Of a stretch of DNA of 5,398 nt, positions 1-5,395 are shown piece after piece. The position numbers and the translations under genes are program-made. Each line of letters opens with the position of its first letter. Position 1 is the stretch's first letter. The notes beneath the pieces were generated by a model. That model was not told the DNA's origin and made no database searches. It saw only the letters and a list, made by a program, of their open reading frames with translations. The stretch comes from Holosporales bacterium (lineage in GTDB: Bacteria; Pseudomonadota; Alphaproteobacteria; UBA3830; JAIRMZ01): NCBI GenBank assembly GCA_031258355.1, contig JAIRMZ010000076.1, positions 1-5,398 on the forward strand, in the 5' to 3' direction.

Positions 1-1
1 C

Positions 2-736
2 TACACTTACCTGATGGGACTAAAGGAAAAATGGCTCCATACTTCTCCTTCCTTTGGTGAAATTCTAGAGGAGCTCCGCCTTAAGCGAAAACTCCCTGAG
101 ATTGTCGATTTTCGTGCGTACAAGAATGAGCAGCTTGCCCTTTTTCAGACGGTCATGGAAACACAACGCGAATTAATGCACCTCCCCAACGGGCATACAC
201 TGCATGTTTCCATTGCCCCCCATCCATTAGGCGGCCTCATCTTCCTCTACGAAGACATTACAAGCGTCCTCACACTGGAACGGAATAACAATACACTTCT
301 TTCCGTACAACGGGAGATGATCGATCATCTTCACGAAGGCATTTCGGTGTTTTCTAGTGACAACCGCTTAAAGCTGGCTAACCAAGCCTGTGGAAAAATA
401 TGGGACATGACACCGGAGGCGCTTATCCCAGGGCAACATATCTCCGAATTCATAGATCATATTAAATCCCATATTGATTACAAAGAGGATTGGGAAAGCT
501 TCAAAGAGTACGTTATCAGTAACTTGACCGATCGCATTCCGAAAGATGGACAACTCCTCCTCAACAATAATACGACAATCAATTTCACCTATACCCCCTT
601 ATCAGATGGAACGCATCTCCATACCTTTGCAAATTTAACGACCAAACCCAGAAGTAAGAAAATCCTTTGCGGGAAAGCAAAGATTTCTCCTGCTGGGAGC
701 GAGGTTCAAGACGGAAAGTCAGCACCCGCTCCATGA
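2..736 (+). CDS. PAS-domain sensor histidine kinase fragment, 5' end beyond the window, 3' end lost (probable pseudogene)
   Basis: This is the sensory middle of a cytoplasmic-PAS histidine kinase. The frame is open to the window edge. The first ATG (position 14) falls where the family has an internal W-G-L segment, so it is probably not the true start. Numbering from that Met, residues 12-83 are the end of one PAS domain (F-G-E-I-L-E near 14-19, H-L-P-N-G at 56-60, G-G-L-I-F-L-Y-E-D-I-T at 73-83). Residues 88-100 are a linker (L-E-R...S-V-Q-R). Residues 101-208 are a second PAS domain (H-E-G-I-S-V-F near 107-113, D-W-E-S-F-K near 159-164). After about residue 210, where family members run through a short linker into HisKA (H-box) and HATPase_c, the frame becomes unrelated sequence and stops at TGA 734-736. 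Without the phospho-acceptor His and ATPase it cannot be a working kinase. Family assignment is by recalled motifs, no search was run. It converges on ppiD. Confidence 0.75.
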   Translation, partial: YTYLMGLKEKWLHTSPSFGEILEELRLKRKLPEIVDFRAYKNEQLALFQTVMETQRELMHLPNGHTLHVSIAPHPLGGLIFLYEDITSVLTLERNNNTLLSVQREMIDHLHEGISVFSSDNRLKLANQACGKIWDMTPEALIPGQHISEFIDHIKSHIDYKEDWESFKEYVISNLTDRIPKDGQLLLNNNTTINFTYTPLSDGTHLHTFANLTTKPRSKKILCGKAKISPAGSEVQDGKSAPAP

Positions 737-740
737 ACAA
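661..740 (+). pseudogene. Possible out-of-frame remnant of the kinase linker
   Basis: Past the point where the PAS frame loses similarity, other frames hold short pieces resembling the linker that normally precedes HisKA. Frame 1 at 667-687 reads L-R-E-S-K-D-F. Frame 3 at 702-719 reads R-F-K-T-E-S. Relatives typically have an A-L-R-E-x-N-E-A-L segment followed by A-D-R-(L/F)-K-(S/T)-E-F just before the H-box. The order and spacing fit, which suggests small indels followed by loss of the catalytic part. The matches are short and recalled from memory, so this is tentative. Confidence 0.3.
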
Positions 741-805
741 GATAAGGTCAAGAAGGGGAACACCCATCTACGTTCCGATAATTTTTTAGGCTTACCAGGA
801 GTGGG

Positions 806-2479
806 TTATCCTTCGTAGGATATCGGCTCTGTAACACCTAACGCTTTAAAGGCGGGCTCATTAATCTTAATAGTATGCTGCGTCTGGCTGTAGCGGAGAG
901 CTTGATCACGAAGGTCTTCAGCAAAAGATTGTCCCCAAGGGATCGGCTCTTTACTAGATTCTTCCGAGAAAGTACGTGTCACAACCGCAACAACGATAAC
1001 ACCGGGAGATTCTGCTGTCCCTTGGCTGGCCTCCATAATGCTCTCTCCGAGAGGAGTACGTAGGAGGCGCGCGAGGAGCTCTGGAGTTATTCCTTCTCCG
1101 GTAGGCGTTTTCTTCTGAGAGAGGTCGATACGACTGAAAGGTTCCAATGTACGATAAACAAAATGCTGCCGTTCTGCCCAATCCTTTAGCCTTTTCCCTT
1201 CTTTTAAAGAGTCAAGGCATTTTTGCGCCAAAGTCATCATTCCTTCTTTTTGTTGATGAACCTGCCAATGAAAAAGAACTTTGCTGTCCTTCACTTCTTC
1301 AAACGCCATGACATGCTCTGCCTCAATTTTATCAACTCGCACAAAAACCCAGCACCCATGAGTTGTCTCAAGAAAAGTCCCTGACCCTTCTTCTTGGTTC
1401 ATCACTTCTTTGTAAATCTCTTCGGCAGCGTCCTTATAAGCGACAGGGAGGAACTTGTGTGACTTTTCCATTTTGGTAGAACAAGAAGTCGTTGTGCGAT
1501 TGGCTAAAGGATACGCTTCTGCAACCTCTTCGAAAGATTTTCCGGAAGCGATGGCATCTTCGATCTCTCTAGCGATGGCTGCGCAGCGCTCTGCTACAAG
1601 TTCTTGGCGCCGATCCTGTTCCAACTCTTCACGCATCTCTTCGAGACTTTTGATCGTCTCTGTGTCTGTGGAACGCTCTACGTACTGGTCGTAAGCCTGA
1701 GCAATCTCCGATTCCTCTATTGTAATAGTTTTGCCCACGCCATTTTTATCAATTTCTGCAACAGTCGCGGTACGCTGTTCTGGTGCGACAAAATCCTCTT
1801 GATGCTCTTTGTAAAAAGCCTCTAGCACTTCTGAATCGGGACGGGCAGGCGCTTTTATACTCTTTGCATCAATGCGTACATAGCCAACTTCCCGTTTTTC
1901 CTCTAAAGACAACGTCAACGCTTCTCTATAGGAAGGGGGAAGAAAACTCTCTCGAGGAGATAGAAATCCTCCGCCTCTAAAAGGTAAGGAAAAGAGGAGA
2001 TCTTCAATCTCTACGCGAAAGAAACGGAGAAACGCCTCCTCTGAAAGTCGGGAAGAAGCCAAAGCTGCTCGTAATTGGTCTTTGTTGAAAGTTCCTGATT
2101 TATCTTGGAAACGGGGGTCAGCACGCATCGCCGCCTTAACCACATGATCTCCAAGAAGCAAAGCATTATTCTCGAGCTCCAGTTGCCGTATGCTCCGCTG
2201 CATGAATATCGACAGGACCTGCTCTGGGAGCTTCATCTCTTGCGCTTGCTCCTCACTCAGAGATCCATGGCGCTCCCGCATGGCCTCTTTCGCGCGACGA
2301 TAGGCCTGGTCAAATTCCTGCGCAGAAGTTTTTAGGTTTCCCACTTTTAAGAGATAGTCCGGAGCTCCCAAATGCGAGATCACTCCTCCCATTCCCCATA
2401 AAATAAAGACTGCAGCAATCAGGAAAAATAAGGTTTTGGCCGCCAAGGACCGAGAGAATCCACGAATGAACTCTAGCAT
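806..2479 (-). CDS. ppiD: PpiD/SurA-type membrane-anchored periplasmic chaperone (peptidylprolyl isomerase family)
   Basis: A 557-aa protein of the PpiD class, which helps newly translocated envelope proteins fold from a single inner-membrane anchor. The chosen start (ATG complement of 2477-2479) opens with M-L-E-F-I-R-G-F, as in PpiD. A longer open frame to 2722 would overlap tpiA and is rejected. Residues ~13-33 form one hydrophobic helix (N-in, bulk periplasmic). Residues ~35-165 are the SurA_N-like chaperone domain, with D-P-R-F-Q-D near 121-126 followed by a G-x-F segment. Residues ~195-390 correspond to the parvulin-containing middle of the family (A-P-E-Q-R at 232-236, acidic/basic helix 275-312, G-C-W-V-F-V-R-V near 375-382). 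Typical parvulin signatures such as G-G-D-L-G are not visible, so isomerase activity is doubtful. Residues 390-557 are the C-terminal region, ending with TAA at 806-808. It is somewhat shorter than the E. coli protein (about 620 aa). The Shine-Dalgarno is weak (GGGG just upstream). Divergent from tpiA by 54 bp. Confidence 0.85.
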   Translation of the reverse strand: MLEFIRGFSRSLAAKTLFFLIAAVFILWGMGGVISHLGAPDYLLKVGNLKTSAQEFDQAYRRAKEAMRERHGSLSEEQAQEMKLPEQVLSIFMQRSIRQLELENNALLLGDHVVKAAMRADPRFQDKSGTFNKDQLRAALASSRLSEEAFLRFFRVEIEDLLFSLPFRGGGFLSPRESFLPPSYREALTLSLEEKREVGYVRIDAKSIKAPARPDSEVLEAFYKEHQEDFVAPEQRTATVAEIDKNGVGKTITIEESEIAQAYDQYVERSTDTETIKSLEEMREELEQDRRQELVAERCAAIAREIEDAIASGKSFEEVAEAYPLANRTTTSCSTKMEKSHKFLPVAYKDAAEEIYKEVMNQEEGSGTFLETTHGCWVFVRVDKIEAEHVMAFEEVKDSKVLFHWQVHQQKEGMMTLAQKCLDSLKEGKRLKDWAERQHFVYRTLEPFSRIDLSQKKTPTGEGITPELLARLLRTPLGESIMEASQGTAESPGVIVVAVVTRTFSEESSKEPIPWGQSFAEDLRDQALRYSQTQHTIKINEPAFKALGVTEPISYEG

Positions 2480-2511
2480 CGCGCCCCATTTTCTTTTAAA
2501 AGCACAAGGAT

Positions 2512-2540
2512 ATTCTAAAAAATTGCGAGAAAGATGTCGA
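2512..2540 (-). promoter_or_regulatory. Predicted sigma70-type promoter of ppiD
   Basis: On the minus strand, TCGACA (2540-2535, 5 of 6 to TTGACA) is followed by a 17-bp spacer and TAGAAT (2517-2512, 5 of 6 to TATAAT). Transcription would begin near 2505, giving a leader of about 26 nt before the ppiD ATG at 2479. The -35 box lies inside the first codons of tpiA and the spacer covers the tpiA start codon, so RNA polymerase here could interfere with tpiA expression. No comparably good plus-strand promoter for tpiA is visible in the 54-bp gap. The only candidate is TATTCT at 2511-2516 without a convincing -35. Predicted from consensus only. Confidence 0.5.
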
Positions 2541-3292
2541 GAGAAAGGAAAAAACCGCACCAGAAGATCTTTGTCGCCAACTGGAAAATGCAAGGTTGTA
2601 CTGCCTTTTCTGAGGCTTACGGAGCGTTCTTTCATCAGCAACGTTCTGCTCTTCCTTCTTATGCGCAGGTTGTTCTTTGCCCTCCCGCTCCTTATCTCAG
2701 TGCGGTTCGTCTCACTGCACAAGGCGCAGTGTCTTTAGGAACGCAGAATACGGCGACCGAAAAGCAAGGTGCATTTACCGGAGAGATCAGCGCCGCTATG
2801 GCGGCAGACAGCGGGGCACTTTATGGGCTCGTCGGGCATTCCGAACGACGTCATCTCTATTACGAGACGGATTCTCTCGTGCAAGAGAAGGCTTTACGTC
2901 TTGGAGAAGTTGGACTCACGCCTATTTTGTGTGTCGGAGAAACGGGAGAGCAGCATACAGCGGGCCAAACCTTGGCTATCTTAACGCAGCAACTCTCTAT
3001 CTTGGGAGCTCTGCCTTTTTCTTGGCCCCTGATCATTGCTTATGAGCCCGTATGGGCGATCGGTACAGGAAAAACTCCCACCCCAGAGGAAGTGGATCAG
3101 ACTCATCGGGCGATTCAGGGGATTCTCACAGCGCAAGGACGGGAGCCGCTTCCTCTTTTGTACGGAGGATCTGTGACAGCTGCCAATGCACAAAGCTTTG
3201 TCGAACTTGATACGGTCGATGGTGTCCTCGTCGGAGGCGCTAGCTTAAAGGAAGAGGTGTTCTTGTCCATTATTCGATGCCTTGAGGAATGA
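2534..3292 (+). CDS. tpiA: Triose-phosphate isomerase
   Basis: Interconverts dihydroxyacetone phosphate and glyceraldehyde 3-phosphate in glycolysis/gluconeogenesis, as a cytosolic TIM-barrel dimer. The 252-aa length is normal for the family. All hallmarks are present: substrate-binding A-N-W-K-M (N16, K18), the electrophilic histidine in G-H-S-E-R-R (H102), the catalytic base in A-Y-E-P-V-W-A-I-G-T-G (E171), flexible loop 6 directly after it (174-180), L-Y-G-G-S-V (209-214) and the phosphate-binding V-G-G-A-S-L (233-238). ATG 2534 is the only sensible start because the next in-frame Met is inside the active-site motif. The ribosome site is weak (GAGAAAG very close to the start). A nine-residue lead before K11-I-F-V-A-N is slightly long. 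The final codons (C-L-E-E-stop) belong to a direct repeat found again at 5353-5386. In many alphaproteobacteria secG follows, but it is not seen here. Confidence 0.97.
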   Translation: MSRERKKPHQKIFVANWKMQGCTAFSEAYGAFFHQQRSALPSYAQVVLCPPAPYLSAVRLTAQGAVSLGTQNTATEKQGAFTGEISAAMAADSGALYGLVGHSERRHLYYETDSLVQEKALRLGEVGLTPILCVGETGEQHTAGQTLAILTQQLSILGALPFSWPLIIAYEPVWAIGTGKTPTPEEVDQTHRAIQGILTAQGREPLPLLYGGSVTAANAQSFVELDTVDGVLVGGASLKEEVFLSIIRCLEE

Positions 3293-3311
3293 TCTGTATA
3301 GGAAGAAGGGG
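3278..3311 (+). repeat. Direct repeat copy 1, spanning the tpiA stop codon
   Basis: This 34-bp stretch starts in the last codons of tpiA (TGC CTT GAG GAA TGA) and runs about 19 bp into the downstream flank, ending in AAGAAGGGG. It aligns without gaps to 5353-5386 at a constant offset of 2075. Mismatches are only at 3280/5355, 3292/5367 and 3301/5376. Because it includes the natural tpiA C-terminus, this copy is likely the original one. Together with copy 2 it brackets the 543-aa repeat-protein gene. Confidence 0.8.
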
Positions 3312-3572
3312 GGTGCTACAGGAGCCACGGGAGGCGCTGAGTAACAGTTCTAAATATCTAGGATATAGATGATATATTACATGCTCAGTTTTCTGTAGGT
3401 GGTTTTTCCAAAGGAATAATTACTCAACATTTCACTAATGAAATGCGAAACATATCTTGCAAATACTTTGGGAATTTCCCCATTTTGATCTTACAATTTG
3501 TGGCGTATTCTTTTTATTTTTGTTTTTCAAAAAGGATAAGGGGTTATTCCTCCAAGATTTTTCTACTTTACA

Positions 3573-3602
3573 TTGAGAATTGCAACCTTGGGTTGATTAA
3601 AT
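3573..3602 (+). promoter_or_regulatory. Candidate promoter of the repeat-protein gene
   Basis: TTGAGA (3573-3578, 5 of 6 to the -35 consensus) is followed after 18 bp by TTAAAT (3597-3602, 4 of 6 to the -10 consensus). Initiation near 3609 would give a leader of about 27 nt ending in the strong Shine-Dalgarno. It is the best-placed candidate in an AT-rich stretch where chance matches are common, so confidence is limited. It implies the gene is transcribed independently of tpiA. Confidence 0.35.
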
Positions 3603-3623
3603 AATCTCCTCAGATAGAGAGTC

Positions 3624-3630
3624 AAGGAGG
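3624..3630 (+). promoter_or_regulatory. Strong Shine-Dalgarno site with two adjacent ATG starts
   Basis: AAGGAGG is a near-perfect anti-16S match, followed by GGATA and then ATGATG. It lies 5 nt from the first ATG (3636) and 8 nt from the second (3639). Either could be used, and the second has the more usual spacing. The choice alters the signal peptide by one Met only. It is by far the strongest ribosome site in the window, suggesting high expression. Confidence 0.8.
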
Positions 3631-3635
3631 GGATA

Positions 3636-3692
3636 ATGATGAAAAAGGTCGTGGTGAGCTTGCTTTTGAGCGGAAGTCTCGGAGCTTTTGCG
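3636..3692 (+). other. Sec signal peptide coding segment
   Basis: Residues 1-19 of the repeat protein: a short basic n-region with two Lys, a hydrophobic core of about ten residues, and an A-F-A cleavage site of the A-x-A type before M20. No Cys follows the site, so this is signal peptidase I, not a lipoprotein. Confidence 0.85.
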
Positions 3693-5267
3693 ATGGGTCC
3701 GATAGATTCCAAAACGAGTCTAGGATTTGTGGAAGATTTTAGAGAAGAGGGAGCGTTGATGCCGTTGACCTCGGGAGGATTGGCATTACCCAATTTTACT
3801 GTCAGGCTTTCGCCGACAGAGGCCTTTATAGAAATGGGGGGAAGTATTTCGGCCCCTTGTACAAAGACCTTTGTTCGCTTGGAGCCGGCGGATCCGGCAG
3901 ATATAGAAGAACATACGTATGCGGTGTATAACTTAGAGGCGCAGCTTATCCAAGGGTTGCCTCCTTTTCATCTTGATAACTTTATTGATAAAGAGCATCC
4001 ATTGCCCCATCAGCGGGAGGTCTTGTCACGCACAGAGAACGATCAAGAATTGCGAACGGAATATTTGCAGAGGGTTTTCGTTCTCGTGGGGGAAGATCAG
4101 TATGATTTAAGAAAAGAGACGGTGTTTGCTTCCTATTCCTTCACAGAGCGGGAGGAGGATCGATGGAATGCGGCGCATCGGTTCATGGTGCGGGAATACA
4201 AACGAGGAGACGGGTCGATTTTCTTGCAAGATATAGCATCTTTTCCCCACCAGACCCGGATATTGTCTTTCCGGGATGACGATAAATCCCTATCTACCCT
4301 TAAACAGAGGGAGACTTTTGCCATCATAGCGGGTCAGCATCGATCGATTAAGACAGAAGAAGTGGTGGAGCCTTATCCGTTTACGGATCTGGAGGAAGAC
4401 CGGAGAAGTCAGCGCCTTTATGCCTTGGTGCGGAAGTACACACGGAGCGATAAGTCAGTATTTTCTCGAGACACTCAGACTTTCCCGTACCAGGAGCGCT
4501 GCGTGCGAACGATAGAGGATGATAATGCTTTAGCGACGAAGCGAACGGTTGAGACGTTTGTGACTTGGGGAACACCGCAGAAGGTACTGATGACAGAGGT
4601 TCGGTCCGTTCTTTATCCGTTTACGGAGAGAGAGGATAACCGACCTGCCCAGCGTCTCCTGGCTGTTGTGCGGGACTATAAGCGGAGTAACGGGTCGGTT
4701 TTTCCCAAGGACTATCAGACTTTCCCGTACCAGGAGCGGTGCGTGCAAACGATAGAGGATGATAATGCCTTAGTGACAAAGCGCACATTTGAAACGTTTG
4801 TGACACGTGGTCCGCGTGTGATTAAAACAGAGATCCGTCCGACGCCCTATTCTTTTACAGAAAGGGAAGACCATCGAGCTGCTCAGAGGACAGTGGTTCT
4901 CGTGCGTGATTATAAGCGGGGCAATGGGTCAGGTTTTTCTAGAGATCATCAGGCCTTTCCCTATAAAGAGCGGTGTGTTGGAACGATAGAGGATGATAAT
5001 GCTTTAGCGACAAAGCGCACCTACGAGTTCTACGTTGACCGTAATCCTCATATCGTCCGTGGAAAAGAGGTGCGAGGAACGCCTTATCCTTACACAGATC
5101 AATCTAAGACGACAGAGGATTGGCGACCGCGGCGTGTTTATGGCCAGAATTGGAACGTGCGTACGTATACCAGGAGCAATAGAAGCACTTTCTCTAGGGA
5201 GTGGAAAGTGGGAGGTGAATATGTCATCAGGGATAGAGGTTGGTGGGTAGCCCATGTCCTTAATTAA
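3636..5267 (+). CDS. Secreted protein of unknown function built from ~80-residue tandem repeats
   Basis: I do not recognise this 543-aa protein. Residues 1-19 form a clear Sec signal peptide (M-M-K-K, hydrophobic V-V-V-S-L-L-L, then A-F-A before M20), so the mature protein is periplasmic, surface-located or released. Residues 20-85 are a non-repetitive N-terminal domain with one Cys (C75). From ~86 to the end it consists of repeats with an 80-residue period: degenerate 86-165, then 166-245, 246-325, 326-403, 404-482 and a partial, divergent 483-543 ending R-G-W-W-V-A-H-V-L-N. Consensus anchors are (Y)-(P/S)-F-T-E-R-E-D-x-R, V-R-D-Y-K-R-x-x-G-S, F-P-Y-Q-E-R-C-V and T-I-E-D-D-N-A-L-A-T-K-R-T. 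Alternating polar/hydrophobic segments suggest beta strands, and the protein is rich in both acidic and basic residues. There is no second membrane segment, LPXTG, lipobox or visible enzyme motif. The gene has its own ribosome site and terminator and lies between two copies of the tpiA 3' end. A surface or host-interaction role is a guess. Confidence 0.9.
   Translation: MMKKVVVSLLLSGSLGAFAMGPIDSKTSLGFVEDFREEGALMPLTSGGLALPNFTVRLSPTEAFIEMGGSISAPCTKTFVRLEPADPADIEEHTYAVYNLEAQLIQGLPPFHLDNFIDKEHPLPHQREVLSRTENDQELRTEYLQRVFVLVGEDQYDLRKETVFASYSFTEREEDRWNAAHRFMVREYKRGDGSIFLQDIASFPHQTRILSFRDDDKSLSTLKQRETFAIIAGQHRSIKTEEVVEPYPFTDLEEDRRSQRLYALVRKYTRSDKSVFSRDTQTFPYQERCVRTIEDDNALATKRTVETFVTWGTPQKVLMTEVRSVLYPFTEREDNRPAQRLLAVVRDYKRSNGSVFPKDYQTFPYQERCVQTIEDDNALVTKRTFETFVTRGPRVIKTEIRPTPYSFTEREDHRAAQRTVVLVRDYKRGNGSGFSRDHQAFPYKERCVGTIEDDNALATKRTYEFYVDRNPHIVRGKEVRGTPYPYTDQSKTTEDWRPRRVYGQNWNVRTYTRSNRSTFSREWKVGGEYVIRDRGWWVAHVLN
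3891..5264 (+). repeat. In-frame tandem repeat array, period 240 / 240 / 234 bp
   Basis: Repeat units start near 3891 (degenerate), 4131, 4371, 4611, 4845 and 5082 (partial). Codon-level anchors confirm the phase: the codon before the F-P-(Y/H) motif is at 4239, 4479, 4719 and 4953, giving spacings of 240, 240 and 234. L-P-H-Q at residue 123 lies exactly 80 residues before F-P-H-Q at 203, so the first degenerate unit is in register. The three central units (4371-5081) are most alike. A 20-bp block, ACGATAGAGGATGATAATGC, is identical at 4509, 4749 and 4983. The outer units have drifted, as is usual where an array expands from its middle. Confidence 0.9.
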
Positions 5268-5282
5268 TGGTGTGAGATTATG

Positions 5283-5310
5283 GGGAGGATTTGTTATCCT
5301 CCCTTTTTCT
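5283..5310 (+). terminator. Intrinsic (Rho-independent) terminator of the repeat-protein gene
   Basis: GGGAGGAT (5283-5290) pairs perfectly with ATCCTCCC (5296-5303) around the loop TTGTT, followed at once by TTTTTCT. The 8-bp GC-rich stem with U-tract begins 15 bp after the stop codon and marks the end of a single-gene transcript. Confidence 0.92.
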
Positions 5311-5333
5311 ATAAGGTTTTACAAGAAGAAAGG

Positions 5334-5395
5334 CGTCAGGATGAAGTTACTTTGTCTTGAGGAATGGTCTGTATAAGAAGAAGGGGACCCTGACG
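5334..5395. repeat. Inverted repeat enclosing direct repeat copy 2
   Basis: CGTCAGG (5334-5340) and CCTGACG (5389-5395) are perfect 7-bp complements with 48 bp between them. They closely enclose direct repeat copy 2. A stem this short with such a long loop may be chance, but the nesting makes it worth recording. No T-run follows within the window. Confidence 0.3.
5353..5386 (+). repeat. Direct repeat copy 2, duplicate of the tpiA 3' end
   Basis: Matches 3278-3311 at 31 of 34 positions without gaps. It carries a copy of the tpiA tail (CTT GAG GAA), but the stop TGA reads TGG, so this frame runs W-S-V before TAA at 5374-5376. Similarity stops abruptly on both sides: upstream there is no more tpiA, and downstream ACCCTGACGG replaces GGTGCTACAGG. 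It lies 43 bp past the terminator of the repeat-protein gene. Confidence 0.8.

Larger units (their letters stand above)
3293..3635. other. AT-rich intergenic region without a credible gene
   Basis: These 343 bp separate tpiA from the repeat-protein gene. The first ~20 bp belong to the direct repeat and end in a run of six G (3308-3313). The next ~30 bp are GC-rich, and the rest is markedly AT-rich. No frame gives a plausible protein: the best ATG frames are under 20 codons or lack a ribosome site. Visible structures are small: an ATATC/GATAT inverted repeat (3354-3366) and a GGGAA/TTCCC dyad near 3470-3480. No clear intrinsic terminator for tpiA is present. The distal end carries the probable promoter and Shine-Dalgarno site of the next gene. 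Confidence 0.6.

Noticed and set aside
755..787. Hairpin GGAAC/GTTCC followed by ATTTTTT as a terminator for the kinase remnant
   Set aside because: The stem is only 5 bp with a 10-base loop and a 5-base gap before the T-run. Too weak to annotate.
2480..2722. N-terminal extension of the ppiD frame by 81 residues
   Set aside because: It would overlap the first 63 codons of tpiA antisense, has basic low-quality sequence, and places the membrane anchor internally. The start at 2479 gives the expected M-L-E-F-I-R start followed by the anchor.
3318..3342. Possible tpiA terminator in the GC-rich stretch after the stop codon
   Set aside because: Only CAG/CTG and GCC/GGC can pair, with an internal loop and no following T-run.
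3470..3481. GGGAATTTCC resembling a eukaryotic kappaB site
   Set aside because: The match is to a eukaryotic transcription factor motif in bacterial DNA. Best read as a short dyad or chance.
3438..3488. Short ORF of 16 codons in the AT-rich gap
   Set aside because: No Shine-Dalgarno, no recognisable sequence, and such short frames are expected by chance.
3563..3793. Minus-strand ORF of 76 codons over the start of the repeat-protein gene
   Set aside because: It is antisense to a clearly real start, signal peptide and ribosome site, with no ribosome site of its own or family resemblance.
4131..5087. CRISPR-like array or intergenic tandem repeat
   Set aside because: The ~240-bp period is a multiple of three and maintains one open frame with conserved residues. 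It is a protein repeat.
5341..5376. 11-codon ORF M-K-L-L-C-L-E-E-W-S-V ending in direct repeat copy 2
   Set aside because: It arises from the copied tpiA tail, lies after a strong terminator, and has no convincing ribosome site.
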